Source: Actinomadura macra NBRC 14102
GTDB taxonomy: Bacteria; Actinomycetota; Actinomycetes; Streptosporangiales; Streptosporangiaceae
Reading direction: 5' to 3'
Assembly: GCF_001552215.1 (NCBI RefSeq)
Contig: NZ_BCQT01000016.1
Span: 62,001 to 126,000 of the forward strand
DNA: 64,000 nt
The translations under genes were made by a program, and so were the position numbers. Below the pieces are notes generated by a model that saw nothing but the letters and a program-made list of their open reading frames with translations, was not told where the DNA came from and did not search any database. The stretch's first letter is position 1, and each line of letters begins with the position of its first letter. Of the stretch, positions 36,089-45,799 are shown in pieces.

Positions 36089-38110
36089 ATGAGAGCCGCC
36101 CGCCGTCCCGCTCTCGGCGCCCTTTTCGGTGTGCTGACTGCGGCCGCACTCACCGTCTGTCCGCAGGCGTCCGCCAAGGCCGCCGGCCCCCGGATCGACC
36201 TTCAGGTTCTGGTCGTCACCAACGGAAGCTCCTCGGTGACCGCCGTCGCCGAACAGCTGCGGACCGAGGGCGTCCCGTACCGGACCGTCGACCTCCGGCA
36301 GAGCAACCGGCCGGTGATCAATGAGGCGTTCCTGTCCGACACGGTCAACGGGACACCCCGCGCCAAGTACCAGGCGGTCGTGCTGCCCAACGCGGTGCCG
36401 TTCGAGAACGCCGCCGAGGCGACCGCGCTCGCCGCGTACGAGACGAAGTTCGGCATCCGCCAACTCGACTCCTACGCCTACCCGGACGCGAACGTCGGGC
36501 TCAACGGCCCCAGCTACGCCGGCCAGTTGGACGGCACGGCGGCCACGGTCTCCGCGGGCGCGCGGGCGGACGCGTTCCGCTACCTGAAGGGCCCCCTGAA
36601 GTTCGAGGACATCAGCCCCGGCGCGCAGGAGAGCTACGGCTTCCTCGCGACCCCGCTGCCGGACGACCCCGCCACAGGGCGGTCCTTCCAGCCATACATG
36701 ACCGCGACCATCGGCAACGTCACCGGGGTCACCGCCGGCGTGTACAACCACGACGGCCGCAGCGAGATGGTGCTGACCTTCTCCGCCAACAGCACCCAGC
36801 GGCAGTTCCAGACGCTCGGGCACGGTCTCATCAGCTGGCTGACCAAGGGCGTCCACCTCGGCCACAGCCGCAACTACCTCGGCGTCCACGTCGACGACGT
36901 GTTCCTGCCGGACGCCCGCTGGAGCATCGAGGACAACTGCACCCCCTCCGAGGACTGCCCGGACGGCGTTACCACACCGCCCATCCGCATGAGCCCCGAC
37001 GACGTGAAGTACGCGGCGGACTGGCAGGCGCGGAACCGGCTCGTCCTGGACATGGCGTTCAACGCCTTCGGCAGCGACGACGCGATCAGCAAGAACGGCT
37101 CCGACGCGCTCACCGAGTCCTTCCTCGACGCCAAGGACCGGTTCCGGTGGCTCAACCACACCTACGCGCACGCCTTCCTCGGGTGCGTGCAGAACAACAC
37201 CGTCCGGCCGTGGAAGTGCAGGATCGACGAGGACACCGAGGAGATCGAGTACGTCGACGAGGACATCATCAAGCAGGAGGTCACCAAGAACCTCCAGTGG
37301 GCGTCCAACCACGGCATCACCCTCGACGCCAGCGAACTGGTCACCGGTGAACACTCGGGTCTGCGCATCCTGCCCCAGCAGCCCGACGACAACCCCAACC
37401 TCGCGCCCGGCCTGTCGGGCACCGGTGTCAAGTGGCTGGCCGGGGACGCCTCGCGTGACAAGGGCCAGCGCGCGATCGGCTCGCTGCGCACTGTTCCGCG
37501 GCACCCGCTGAGCGTCTTCTTCAACGTCGCCACCGCCGAGGAGGAGGTGGACGAGTACAACTGGATCTACACCAAGCGGGACGACGGCGGAAGCGGTATC
37601 TGCGAGGACAACCCCGACACCGTGACGTGCATCGAGCCGCTCGACCCCAAGACCGGGTTCACCTCGTACATCGTCCCGACCGACGCGCGGATCTCGCTGT
37701 CGCACGTGCTGGCCAACGACCCTCGCCCGCACTACGCGCACCAGTCGAACCTCACCGAGGGTCGCATCCTCTACCCCGTTCTCGAGCGCATCATGTCCGA
37801 GTACCGGTCCTCGTTCGCCGACAACACCCCGCTCGTGTCCGAGGAAATGTCGGTGCTGGGCGCCGAGCTCCGCAGGCAGGAAGTGTGGCGTGCGGCCCTG
37901 GCCGGTGGCGCCATGGAGAAGGGCACCCTCACGGCCTACCTCCAGGACGGCAAGGTCACCGTCCGTCCGCCCTCCGGGCTGGACGTACCGGTGACGGCGC
38001 CGGAGGGAACGCGAGAGGGCTCTGGATCCGACACGTTCGGACAGAGCTACGCCGGTGAGCGGTCCGCCTACAAGGCCGGGGAGTTCACGTTGACTCCGCC
38101 CGGGACCTGA
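36089..38110 (+). CDS. Secreted polysaccharide deacetylase-like protein (Agd3/PelA-type)
   Basis: 673 residues with a Sec signal peptide (about 1-32; ALGALFGVLTAAALTV, then ASAKAA). The N-terminal half is beta-rich. The C-terminal half has deacetylase-like metal motifs: HVDD (267-270, Asp plus metal Asp) and H357-TYA-H361, giving an Asp-His-His set as in NodB-type and CE18 enzymes. In Pseudomonas PelA and fungal Agd3 such domains partially de-N-acetylate a galactosamine-rich polymer. The ATG at 36089 has GGGGAGG. First gene of a seven-gene operon with PelF- and spherulin-4-like genes. The family link is my reading; detailed homology is untested. Confidence 0.72.
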   Translation: MRAARRPALGALFGVLTAAALTVCPQASAKAAGPRIDLQVLVVTNGSSSVTAVAEQLRTEGVPYRTVDLRQSNRPVINEAFLSDTVNGTPRAKYQAVVLPNAVPFENAAEATALAAYETKFGIRQLDSYAYPDANVGLNGPSYAGQLDGTAATVSAGARADAFRYLKGPLKFEDISPGAQESYGFLATPLPDDPATGRSFQPYMTATIGNVTGVTAGVYNHDGRSEMVLTFSANSTQRQFQTLGHGLISWLTKGVHLGHSRNYLGVHVDDVFLPDARWSIEDNCTPSEDCPDGVTTPPIRMSPDDVKYAADWQARNRLVLDMAFNAFGSDDAISKNGSDALTESFLDAKDRFRWLNHTYAHAFLGCVQNNTVRPWKCRIDEDTEEIEYVDEDIIKQEVTKNLQWASNHGITLDASELVTGEHSGLRILPQQPDDNPNLAPGLSGTGVKWLAGDASRDKGQRAIGSLRTVPRHPLSVFFNVATAEEEVDEYNWIYTKRDDGGSGICEDNPDTVTCIEPLDPKTGFTSYIVPTDARISLSHVLANDPRPHYAHQSNLTEGRILYPVLERIMSEYRSSFADNTPLVSEEMSVLGAELRRQEVWRAALAGGAMEKGTLTAYLQDGKVTVRPPSGLDVPVTAPEGTREGSGSDTFGQSYAGERSAYKAGEFTLTPPGT

Positions 38111-38111
38111 T

Positions 38112-39629
38112 TTGGATATCACCCTTGTGACCGAGGGGACCTATCCGCACAACTTCGGTGGTGTGAGCGTCTGGTGCGACCAGCTCGTCCGGGGGATGCC
38201 TGAGCACTCCTTCCGCGTCCTGGCCATCACCGCCAGCGGGGCCGAGCCGGTGGTCTGGGAACTGCCAGGCCATGTCACCGCCGAATCTGTGCCGATGTGG
38301 GGGCCGCCCGCCGGGCGGCCCCCGTCCCGGGGGGCGGCGCGGCGTTTCGAACGGCTGTGCCGCGCCTTCCTGCACGCGATCCTGTCCCCCTCCGGGCCGG
38401 AGGCCGAGGTGTTCCCGCACATCCTGCGGGCGCTCTTCGAGTACGGACAGACCGACGACCTGCAGGGGGCACTGCGCAGTGAGGGCCCCGTGCGGTGGCT
38501 CATGGACGCGTGGCGGGCACGGAAGGCGGAGTACGACAAGATCGGCGTGCGGCCCACCGTCCACGACGCCCTGACCGCCATCGACCTGCTGGAGCACCAG
38601 CTCCGCCCGTTGATGCGGCCGGCCCCGCGCGGGGACGTCACCCACGCGGTGTCCAACGGCATCCCGGTACTGCCGGGCCTGGCCGCCAAGTGGACGTACG
38701 GGACGCCGTTGTGCCTCACCGAGCACGGCATCTACCTGCGCGAGCGTTACATCGGGTTCCAGCGCTCGCCCTATCCGTGGCCGGTCAAGTCGGCACTGCT
38801 CGGGTTCCTGCGCCTGCTGTGCGGCACCGGCTACCGTGCCGCCGACCTCGTCACCCCGTCCAACCTGTACAACCAGCGATGGCAGGTGCGGTGCGGCGCC
38901 GACCCCGGCAACCTGGAGACCGTCTACAACGGCGTCGACCCCGCCTGTTTCCCGGCGGCGGGAGCCGAGCCCGCGGTCCCCACGATCAGCTGGGCGGGAC
39001 GCGTCGACCCGATCAAGGATCTGGAGACGCTGATCCGGGCGTTCGCATTGGTCAAGGAGGAGGTTCCGGACGTGCAGCTGCGCATGTTCGGAGGAACCCC
39101 CTCCGGTGGCGAGCGCTACCGCGACCGCTGCGAGAAGCTCGCCAGCGACCTCGGGGTCGCCGAGCACGCCACCTTCGAGGGGCGGGTGGACGACATCCGC
39201 GACGCCTACGCGGCGGGGACCGTGGTGGTGCTCTCCAGCATCTCCGAGGGGTTCCCCTACACCCTCATCGAGGCGATGACCTGCGGCCGGGCGACCGTCG
39301 CGACGGACGTCGGGGGTGTCACGGAGGCGGTCGCCGACACGGGGCTGGTCGTACCGCCGCGGGATCCGCGCAAGATGGCGGACGCGTGCGTACGGCTGCT
39401 GAACGACGAGATGTCCCGGCGACGGCTCGGGCACGCCGCCCGGGACCGGGCGCTGGAGCTGTTCACCGTCGACCGTGCCGTGGAGGCGTTCCGGTCGATC
39501 TACGACGGGCTGGGTGAGCTTCCCGCCGAGCCCGCACCGGGCTCGGCGTCCACGCCGTGTACGGCCTCCGCGGCGTCGGGGGCCCCGGTGTCCGACCGCC
39601 GGCCTGCCGAGACGAGGAGGCTCGCATGA
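38112..39629 (+). CDS. pelF: PelF-type GT4 glycosyltransferase
   Basis: 505 residues. The N-terminus ITLVTEGTYPHNFGGVSVW is diagnostic of PelF, as are LTEHGIYLRER (about 200) and the GT-B C-terminal VYNGVDP, WAGRVDPIKDLETLI and SEGFPYTLIEAM (nucleotide-sugar site). PelF is the cytosolic polymerising transferase of the GalNAc/GlcNAc-rich Pel polymer. TTG start one base after the deacetylase gene stop. The next gene overlaps its stop (ATGA). The last 40 residues are low-complexity. Confidence 0.88.
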   Translation: MDITLVTEGTYPHNFGGVSVWCDQLVRGMPEHSFRVLAITASGAEPVVWELPGHVTAESVPMWGPPAGRPPSRGAARRFERLCRAFLHAILSPSGPEAEVFPHILRALFEYGQTDDLQGALRSEGPVRWLMDAWRARKAEYDKIGVRPTVHDALTAIDLLEHQLRPLMRPAPRGDVTHAVSNGIPVLPGLAAKWTYGTPLCLTEHGIYLRERYIGFQRSPYPWPVKSALLGFLRLLCGTGYRAADLVTPSNLYNQRWQVRCGADPGNLETVYNGVDPACFPAAGAEPAVPTISWAGRVDPIKDLETLIRAFALVKEEVPDVQLRMFGGTPSGGERYRDRCEKLASDLGVAEHATFEGRVDDIRDAYAAGTVVVLSSISEGFPYTLIEAMTCGRATVATDVGGVTEAVADTGLVVPPRDPRKMADACVRLLNDEMSRRRLGHAARDRALELFTVDRAVEAFRSIYDGLGELPAEPAPGSASTPCTASAASGAPVSDRRPAETRRLA

Positions 39630-41008
39630 CCGTCATCGCGCCGGACCGGACCGACGAGCTCCTGGAGCGCATGGAAGAGCTGTGCGCGAACGCCGTCGAC
39701 CCGCTGGAGGTCACGGCCGCGCTGGAGGCGGACGGGATCAACGACGAGGCGGCTCGCGGCTACGGCCACCAGGACGTGTTCGCGCTCGCCGAGGATCTGT
39801 ACGACCGGACGCCGCGGCGCCCGCCGCCCCTCGGGGCGTCCGATTCGCCGTGGCGCGCCGTGCCCTGGCGGCACCTGCTGCGCGGCGTCCTGTTCGGCAT
39901 GCCCGGACTCTGCTTCGTGGCCCTGCAGCCGGTGCTGGTGAAGACCGCCGCCGGCGTTCTGCTCGTGCTGTCGCTGCTGCTGTCCTGGACGGTCAGCCAG
40001 GGGACGGCCTACCTCGGGTACGTCCGGCTGGGCCTCGGGAACCGGGCCGCGGCGGCCTGGGTGCTCAGGTACGGTCTGGCCGCCGGCGTGCTGGTGGTGG
40101 TACCGGTGACCGTCGCGGCCGGGACCCTCCTCGCGGCGGGGACGGCGGCGATCGCACTGGCCGCGGGGCTGTGCGCCTACCTGCTGTCGGCGATGGTGGC
40201 GCAGGTCAACGGCGCCGAGCCCCGGCTCCTCATCGCGCTCCTGCCCGGCAGCGCGACCGTGGTGGTCTACTTCGCCCACCAGGGCGGCGTGCCGGCGTCC
40301 GGGGGGGTACCGGCGGTCATCTGGATCGCCTGGCTCGTGACGCTCGCCGCCACGATCGTGCTGGCGATCGTCTGCACGTCGGGAGCGGGCCGCCCGAAAC
40401 GTCCGGTGGGGGCCCTTCGCGATATCGCGGCGGCGCTGCCCTTCGCCATCTTCGGGCTGCTGACCGGGGGGCTGCTGACGTTCACCCTGCTCTGCGCGCT
40501 CGCCGGGCGGCCGGTGCCGCCGGGGCCGACGACCGTGGCGGTGCTGGCGCTCTCCATCTCGATGGGCGTCGCGGAGTGGATCCTGTACGCCTTCCGCAAG
40601 CGCGTGCACCACCTGCTGCGTCTGCACTCCGACATCGCGAGCTTCACGCGGGCCGCCCGCACCGCCCTGGCGACCGCGCTGGCACGCTACCTGGCGGCAC
40701 TCACCGGGCTCGTCGCGGTCGCCGCTCCGATCGCCGGCCTGTCCGCCACTGCGGCGACCCTGCGGATGCTCGCGGGGTTCCTCGGGCTGGGCGGCGCGTT
40801 CTTCCTGGCCCTGGTCCTACAGGCCTGCGGACGGGTGCGGGTGGTCCTCGGCGCGTCCGCCTGCGCGCTGCTCGCCGAGATCGCCTCCGCCGTGGGCGCC
40901 CCGGCGGCGGAGCCTGCGACGGTCCAGTTGGCCGTGGCCGGCGCGTTGCTCCTCACTCTCTCGATCTACGCGGGCACGGTGCTGTCCCGCGCAACCTCCC
41001 ATCGATGA
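39626..41008 (+). CDS. Polytopic membrane protein, PelG-like exporter candidate
   Basis: 460 residues with about twelve hydrophobic helices after a 75-residue cytosolic N-terminus. Its size, topology and position directly after pelF match PelG, the membrane partner of PelF, but I see no sequence signature that proves it. The ATG at 39626 overlaps the pelF stop with GACGAGGAGG upstream. Likely moves the polymer across the membrane. The N-terminal segment (MEELCANAVDPLEVTAALEADG) is soluble and has no recognised motif. Confidence 0.7.
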   Translation: MTVIAPDRTDELLERMEELCANAVDPLEVTAALEADGINDEAARGYGHQDVFALAEDLYDRTPRRPPPLGASDSPWRAVPWRHLLRGVLFGMPGLCFVALQPVLVKTAAGVLLVLSLLLSWTVSQGTAYLGYVRLGLGNRAAAAWVLRYGLAAGVLVVVPVTVAAGTLLAAGTAAIALAAGLCAYLLSAMVAQVNGAEPRLLIALLPGSATVVVYFAHQGGVPASGGVPAVIWIAWLVTLAATIVLAIVCTSGAGRPKRPVGALRDIAAALPFAIFGLLTGGLLTFTLLCALAGRPVPPGPTTVAVLALSISMGVAEWILYAFRKRVHHLLRLHSDIASFTRAARTALATALARYLAALTGLVAVAAPIAGLSATAATLRMLAGFLGLGGAFFLALVLQACGRVRVVLGASACALLAEIASAVGAPAAEPATVQLAVAGALLLTLSIYAGTVLSRATSHR

Positions 41009-41033
41009 TCCCTCGCTGAAAGGCATGAATCCG

Positions 41034-42029
41034 ATGAAGAGCATGGTGGCCGTGACGGGAGCCGACGGATTCATCGGCTCCCACCTCGTCGAACTGCTCG
41101 TGGAACGAGGCCATCAGGTACGGGCCATGGTCCAGTACAACTCGTTCGGCACCTGGGGCTGGCTGGACACGCTGTCACCGGACGTCATGGCCGCGGTGGA
41201 GGTGCTGCCGGGCGACGTCCGGGACCCGGAATCGGTGTACGACCTGGTCTGCAAGGCCGATGTCGTCTACCACCTGGCGGCACTGATCGCGATCCCCTAC
41301 TCCTACCGGGCGCCGCAGTCGTACGTGGAGACGAACGTCCTCGGGACATTGAACGTCCTGGAAGCCGTGCGGAGCCTGTGCACACCGCGAATGGTGCACA
41401 CCTCGACGAGCGAGACCTACGGCACGGCACGCGAGGTACCGATCGGGGAGTCGCATCCGCTCCAGGCGCAGTCGCCGTACGCGGCGACGAAGATCGGTGC
41501 GGACAAGCTGGTGGAGAGCTACCACGCCTCGTTCGGCCTGCCGGTGGTGACACTGCGCCCGTTCAACACCTTCGGGCCCCGCCAGTCCGCTCGCGCGTTC
41601 ATCCCGACGGTGATCAGCCAGATCGCCGCGGACGCTGACGTCGTCAAGGTGGGCGCGTTGGAGCCGACCAGGGATTTCACCTTCGTCAAGGACACAGCCG
41701 AGGCGTTCTTCACCCTCGGCACCGCGGCCGAGCAGGCCGTCGTCGGCGGCCTGTTCAACTCCGGGACGGGTCAGGAGATCTCCATGGGCCGGCTCGCTCG
41801 GACGATCGCCGACCTGATGGGCGCCGACACCGAGTTCCGCTCCGACGCGGCCCGGGAGCGTCCCGCGAGCTCAGAGGTCATGCGGTTGGTCTGCGACAGC
41901 GGCAGGTTGCGTCGCGACACCGGCTGGCGGCCCCGGTACACGCTGGAGGAGGGGCTCAAGGACACCATCGAGTGGTTCCTCGACCCGCTCAACCTGGCGC
42001 GTTACCGGCCGTCCCTGTACAACATCTAG
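41034..42029 (+). CDS. NAD-dependent 4,6-dehydratase/epimerase (LegB-like SDR)
   Basis: 331-residue extended SDR. NAD-binding [10 protein letters not shown] lies near the N-terminus, with TSTSETYG and YAATK (the Tyr-Lys pair). [13 protein letters not shown] (about 33-45) is characteristic of LegB-type UDP-GlcNAc 4,6-dehydratases. I prefer the ATG at 41034 over 41025 because GAAAGG is ten bases upstream of it. It probably makes a nucleotide-linked 4-keto-6-deoxy or epimerised amino sugar for the polymer. NDP type and product are not certain. Confidence 0.85.
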   Translation: MKSMVAVTGADGFIGSHLVELLVERGHQVRAMVQYNSFGTWGWLDTLSPDVMAAVEVLPGDVRDPESVYDLVCKADVVYHLAALIAIPYSYRAPQSYVETNVLGTLNVLEAVRSLCTPRMVHTSTSETYGTAREVPIGESHPLQAQSPYAATKIGADKLVESYHASFGLPVVTLRPFNTFGPRQSARAFIPTVISQIAADADVVKVGALEPTRDFTFVKDTAEAFFTLGTAAEQAVVGGLFNSGTGQEISMGRLARTIADLMGADTEFRSDAARERPASSEVMRLVCDSGRLRRDTGWRPRYTLEEGLKDTIEWFLDPLNLARYRPSLYNI

Positions 42030-42043
42030 CACGGAGAGGAATC

Positions 42044-42820
42044 ATGCACGCCGTTATCCTCGCTGGCGGCAAAGGGGTGCGGCTGCGGCCGTACACGACG
42101 ACATTGCCCAAACCCCTCGTGCCGATAGGCGACGAGTACGCCATCCTCGAAATACTGCTCCACCAGCTCTCCCGCCAAGGGTTCCGCACGGTGACGTTGG
42201 CCATCGGGCACCTCGGCCACCTGATCCGGTCGTATGTCGGGAACGGGAGCCGGTGGGGGCTGCGTATCGACTACGCGGCCGAGGAGGCGCCGCTCGGCAC
42301 CATCGGGCCCCTGCTGACGCTGCACGACCGCCTCCCGCCCGACTTCCTGGTGATGAACGGCGACGTCCTCACCGACCTGGACTTCGCGGGGCTGCTGGAC
42401 GAGCACATGGCGACCCGGCCGCCGCTGACCGTGGCAACGTACGCGCGCCAGGTGGACATCGACTTCGGCGTGCTCACGACCAAGGACGGCAGGGTCGTGG
42501 AGTTCAGCGAGAAACCGACGCTCGACTACCAGGTGAGCATGGGCGTGTACGGGGTCTCCAAAGAGGTCCTCGGGAAGTACGAGCCGGGGATCGCCCTCGG
42601 CTTCGACGAGTTGGTCCTGGACCTGCTCGCGGAGGGACGCCACCCGCGCGAGTACCGGTTCGACGGCTACTGGCTGGACATCGGCCGCCCGGACGACTAC
42701 GACCGGGCCAACGCCGAGTTCCCGCGCCTGCGTCCGCAGTTGATGGAGGGCCGTGACCGGGTCGCGGCCGGGGGGCGCGGCGAGCAGCCCGTCCGTAAGG
42801 AACCGGTGAGCCGGCGATGA
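42044..42820 (+). CDS. Sugar-1-phosphate nucleotidyltransferase
   Basis: 258 residues. The N-terminal pyrophosphorylase loop is [23 protein letters not shown], with the metal-binding [11 protein letters not shown] block at about 101-112. It resembles glucose-1- or mannose-1-phosphate nucleotidyltransferases and would charge a sugar-1-phosphate with an NTP. The ATG at 42044 follows GGAGAGG. It overlaps the next SDR gene by four bases. Substrate not determinable. Confidence 0.87.
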   Translation: MHAVILAGGKGVRLRPYTTTLPKPLVPIGDEYAILEILLHQLSRQGFRTVTLAIGHLGHLIRSYVGNGSRWGLRIDYAAEEAPLGTIGPLLTLHDRLPPDFLVMNGDVLTDLDFAGLLDEHMATRPPLTVATYARQVDIDFGVLTTKDGRVVEFSEKPTLDYQVSMGVYGVSKEVLGKYEPGIALGFDELVLDLLAEGRHPREYRFDGYWLDIGRPDDYDRANAEFPRLRPQLMEGRDRVAAGGRGEQPVRKEPVSRR

Positions 42821-43719
42821 GCCGTGTCCTGCTGATCGGCGCGACCGGCTTCGTCGGCCGGCACGTTCAGGCGCGCGCCGCCGCGGCGGAGGTCGAGGTC
42901 GTCGCGGCCGCGCGTTCCCCGGAGCCGGGGGGACGGTGGCTGGACCTGGCCGCCGGGTCCGCGGCAGTGGCCGAGACGATCGCCGACATCGCCCCGGACG
43001 CCGTCATCAACTGCGCCGGGGTCACCAGCGGCACCCCGGCAGAGCTGGTCCGGGGCAATGTCGTGGCCGTGGCGAACCTGGTGACGGCGCTGACTGCCAC
43101 GTCCATCCCGGCGCGGCTGGTCCATGTGGGCTCGGCCGCCGAATACGGCGAGGTCGAGTACGGGACGCCGGTGAGCGAGTCGGCCCAGCCGCGGCCCTAC
43201 GGCCTGTACGGCGTCACCAAGCTGGCCGGAACCGAACTGGTCCGCTCGGTCGCCGAGACCTCGCTGGACGCCGTCGTCCTGCGGGTCTTCAACCCGATCG
43301 GGCCCGGGTCGCCAGGGTCCACGCTGGCCGGACGGCTCGTCCACGAGCTGCGCCGCACGGGCACCGACGAGGACGTCCGCGTGGGGCCGCTGACGGCGAG
43401 CCGGGACCTGGTGGACGTCCGCGACGTCGCCGACGCCGTGCTGACCGCCGCCCTCGCGCCCGCGCGGCTGCCCGCCGTGCTCAACGTGGGCAGCGGACGG
43501 GCGACACGGCTGCGCGATCTGACGGCTCTGCTGCTGCGCGTCACCGGGTCGCGGCGCCAGGTCCTGGAGGCCGCCGCGCCCGGCTCGGAGCGTTCCTCGG
43601 GCGTGGCCTGGCAGCAGGCCGACATCGGGGCGATCGGCCGCGTCCTCGGCTGGAAGCCCGCGACCGACCTGACGACCTCGCTGCGTGATCTCTGGGCGGA
43701 GACGGTATGCCCGGGTTGA
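42817..43719 (+). CDS. NAD(P)-dependent sugar epimerase/reductase (SDR)
   Basis: 300 residues. The dinucleotide loop GATGFVGRH is at the N-terminus; the Tyr-Lys pair is in YGVTK and VGSAAEYGE precedes it. It resembles GDP- or dTDP-6-deoxy-hexulose reductases. It could reduce the 4-keto product of the upstream dehydratase. Start overlaps the nucleotidyltransferase stop (ATGA); its last 13 bases overlap the spherulin-4 gene. Confidence 0.83.
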   Translation: MSRVLLIGATGFVGRHVQARAAAAEVEVVAAARSPEPGGRWLDLAAGSAAVAETIADIAPDAVINCAGVTSGTPAELVRGNVVAVANLVTALTATSIPARLVHVGSAAEYGEVEYGTPVSESAQPRPYGLYGVTKLAGTELVRSVAETSLDAVVLRVFNPIGPGSPGSTLAGRLVHELRRTGTDEDVRVGPLTASRDLVDVRDVADAVLTAALAPARLPAVLNVGSGRATRLRDLTALLLRVTGSRRQVLEAAAPGSERSSGVAWQQADIGAIGRVLGWKPATDLTTSLRDLWAETVCPG

Positions 43720-44402
43720 TCAGCCGCGTCGGATCGGTAGCGGTGCCCGCCTACTTCCATCCGGCCGCGGCCGCGGTGGACTGGGCGATCCTCGCGGACG
43801 CCCGGGTGGGCGTCGTCGTGCTCAACGTCGACAGCGGAGCGGGCACCGTCCGGGACCGCGAGTTCGCCGCCGTGGCGGACCGCACGTCCGCCGCCGGGGT
43901 GCGCCTCGCGGGCTACGTGGACACCGCCTACGGCCGGCGTCCGCCGTGCGAGGTCGAGGAGGAACTGAAGCGCTACCGGACGTGGTACGGCATCCGGATG
44001 GCCTTCCTCGACCAGGTGTCCGCGGAGCCCGGGCATGTGCTGCGCTACCGGCGGATCACCGCGGGGGCCCGGGGCCGGGGGATGGAGTACATCGTCTTCA
44101 ACCACGGCACCTACCCCGACGCGGCCTACTCCGGGCTCGCCGACCTTCTCGTCACCTTCGAGGGTCCGTGGTCGGCGTACCGGCGCCTGCGCGCGCCCGC
44201 GTGGGCGAGACAGCTCCCCGCCGAACGGTTCTGTCATCTCGTGTACGCAGCACCGCGTCCAGTGCTGGCGCGCGCGCTGGCGCGGGCGGGCCGGTGCAAC
44301 GCAGGCGTCGTGTACGTGACGGACCGCAAGGGCGCGAATCCCTGGGACGGCCTGCCCGAGTACTTCTCCCGCGAACTGTCGCTCGTCTATGCCCAGCAGT
44401 GA
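43707..44402 (+). CDS. Spherulin-4 (spherulation-specific family 4) hydrolase-like protein
   Basis: 231-residue TIM-barrel protein with family blocks VAVPAYFHP (11-19), GYVDTAYGRR (69-78), AFLDQVS (99-105), FNHGTYPD (131-138) and VTFEGP (149-154). Fungal Sph3 (GH135) of this superfamily cleaves galactosaminogalactan during its biosynthesis. The family usually reads LDE where this protein has LDQ (D102, Q103); E152 is present. No signal peptide is visible, unlike Sph3. Last gene of the polysaccharide operon, ending 6 bp before the convergent pqqE stop. Confidence 0.78.
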   Translation: MPGLISRVGSVAVPAYFHPAAAAVDWAILADARVGVVVLNVDSGAGTVRDREFAAVADRTSAAGVRLAGYVDTAYGRRPPCEVEEELKRYRTWYGIRMAFLDQVSAEPGHVLRYRRITAGARGRGMEYIVFNHGTYPDAAYSGLADLLVTFEGPWSAYRRLRAPAWARQLPAERFCHLVYAAPRPVLARALARAGRCNAGVVYVTDRKGANPWDGLPEYFSRELSLVYAQQ

Positions 44403-44408
44403 GGTGGT

Positions 44409-45536
44409 TCAGGACGGGTAGCGGTAGACGAACGCGGACGGAGCCGGCCGCGCGGGCTCGGGCGCCTGGACGGCCTCGCCGACCGGGTCCCGGACGAGGT
44501 GATGGTCAGGTGACAGGGAACAGGCCGGGTCGGTGCGCGCGGCGTCGCCGGTCAGTGCATACGCCTGGCAGCGGCAGCCACCGAAGTCGGTCTCGCGACG
44601 AGGGCAGCCGTCGCACGGGCCGGTCATCCAGTCGGTGCCCCGGTAGGCGTTGAAGGCCGCCGACTCCGTCCAGATCCAGGACAGCGACTTGTCGCGCACG
44701 TTCGGCGGCGCCAGGTCCGGGATCGCGTAGGCGGCGGGGCACGGGAGCGCCGTGCCGTCCGGCCCGACGGTGATCGAGCGCATGCCCCAGCCGCCCATGC
44801 ACGGCTTCGGGAGGCCCTCGTAGTAGTCGGGCATGACCCACACCAGCTCGGGCCCGCCGTCCGCGCGCTGGGCGGCGACCGTGGCCTTGGCGCGGTCGAG
44901 CTGGTCCCTGGTGGGCAGCAGAGCCCCGCGGTTGCGCAGCGCCCAGCCGTAGAACTGGGTGTTGGCGAGCTCGATCCGGCCAGCTCCCCAGCGGGCGCCC
45001 AGCTCGATGATCTCGGGCAGGTTGTCGAGGTTGTGCCGGTGCAGGACCACGTTCAACCCGAACGGCAGGCCGGAGGCGCGGATCACTTCCGCGGCCCGCT
45101 CCTTGGCCGTGTACGAGGCGCTGCCGGCGATGAGGTCGGAGCCGACGCGGCCGGCGTCCTGGACCGAGAGCTGGACGCTGTTCAGCCCGGCGTCGGCCAG
45201 GCCGTCCAGCCGGGCGGCGGTGAGGCCGACGCCGCTGGTGACGAGTTGGGTGTAGACGCCGGCCCGGTGGGCGGCCGCCACGATCTCCGGGAGGTCGGGG
45301 CGCAGCAGCGGCTCGCCTCCGGAGACATGGGACTGCACGACGCCGAGATCCGCCGCCTCGGCGAAGACACGCGCCCAGTCATCGGTGGACAGTTCCGCGC
45401 TCTTGCGCACCAGCTCCAGCGGGTTCGAGCAGTACGGGCAGTGCAGCGGACACGCGTGGGTGACCTCCGCCAGCAGCGCCCACGGGGCCGGGAGCGCCTC
45501 CGCGGGACGGCCGGTCGCCGTGGCCGGGCCGGTCAC
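44409..45536 (-). CDS. pqqE: PqqE radical SAM peptide cyclase
   Basis: 375 residues. Radical-SAM cluster CPLHCPYC (29-36), followed by SHVSGGEPLLRPDL. A C-terminal SPASM region has CMGGWG, CPAAYA, GPCDGCPRRETDFGGCRC and a final Cys. It crosslinks the Glu and Tyr of PqqA as the first step of PQQ synthesis, with PqqD as peptide chaperone. The GTG at 45536 overlaps the pqqD stop (GTGA). Order is pqqABCDE on the minus strand. Confidence 0.96.
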   Translation of the reverse strand: MTGPATATGRPAEALPAPWALLAEVTHACPLHCPYCSNPLELVRKSAELSTDDWARVFAEAADLGVVQSHVSGGEPLLRPDLPEIVAAAHRAGVYTQLVTSGVGLTAARLDGLADAGLNSVQLSVQDAGRVGSDLIAGSASYTAKERAAEVIRASGLPFGLNVVLHRHNLDNLPEIIELGARWGAGRIELANTQFYGWALRNRGALLPTRDQLDRAKATVAAQRADGGPELVWVMPDYYEGLPKPCMGGWGMRSITVGPDGTALPCPAAYAIPDLAPPNVRDKSLSWIWTESAAFNAYRGTDWMTGPCDGCPRRETDFGGCRCQAYALTGDAARTDPACSLSPDHHLVRDPVGEAVQAPEPARPAPSAFVYRYPS

Positions 45537-45799
45537 CGGAGCCAGCCTTCCGCGCGGACCCGCTCCAGGAAGGCGGGCACCTCGTCCGACAGCGGAGCGT
45601 CCGGAAACATCCGGCGCAGCTCGGTGATGATGCCGTCGACGGTGCGGCTGCCGTCGCACAGTCGCAGGATCCGGCCGCCGGTGCCGCTGAGCCGCACCGC
45701 GCGCTCGGGCATCAGCAGCAGGTCGGCGTCACGGACGCGGTCGTACCGCAGCACGATGGACTCCCCCAGGGCCGGCCGCCAGGGGTTCTCAGCCGCCAT
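45533..45799 (-). CDS. pqqD: PqqD peptide-recognition protein
   Basis: 88 residues. The RRE fold is recognisable from RLSGTGGRILRLCDGSRTVDGIITEL and VPAFLERVRAEGWL. It presents PqqA to PqqE. Its ATG overlaps the end of pqqC by 11 bases and its stop overlaps pqqE. Confidence 0.94.
   Translation of the reverse strand: MAAENPWRPALGESIVLRYDRVRDADLLLMPERAVRLSGTGGRILRLCDGSRTVDGIITELRRMFPDAPLSDEVPAFLERVRAEGWLR

Noticed and set aside
36065-38122. 685-codon minus-strand open frame
   Set aside because: Complementary to the deacetylase-like gene. Its translation is Val/Arg/Gly-rich with no motif, a typical GC-rich antisense shadow.
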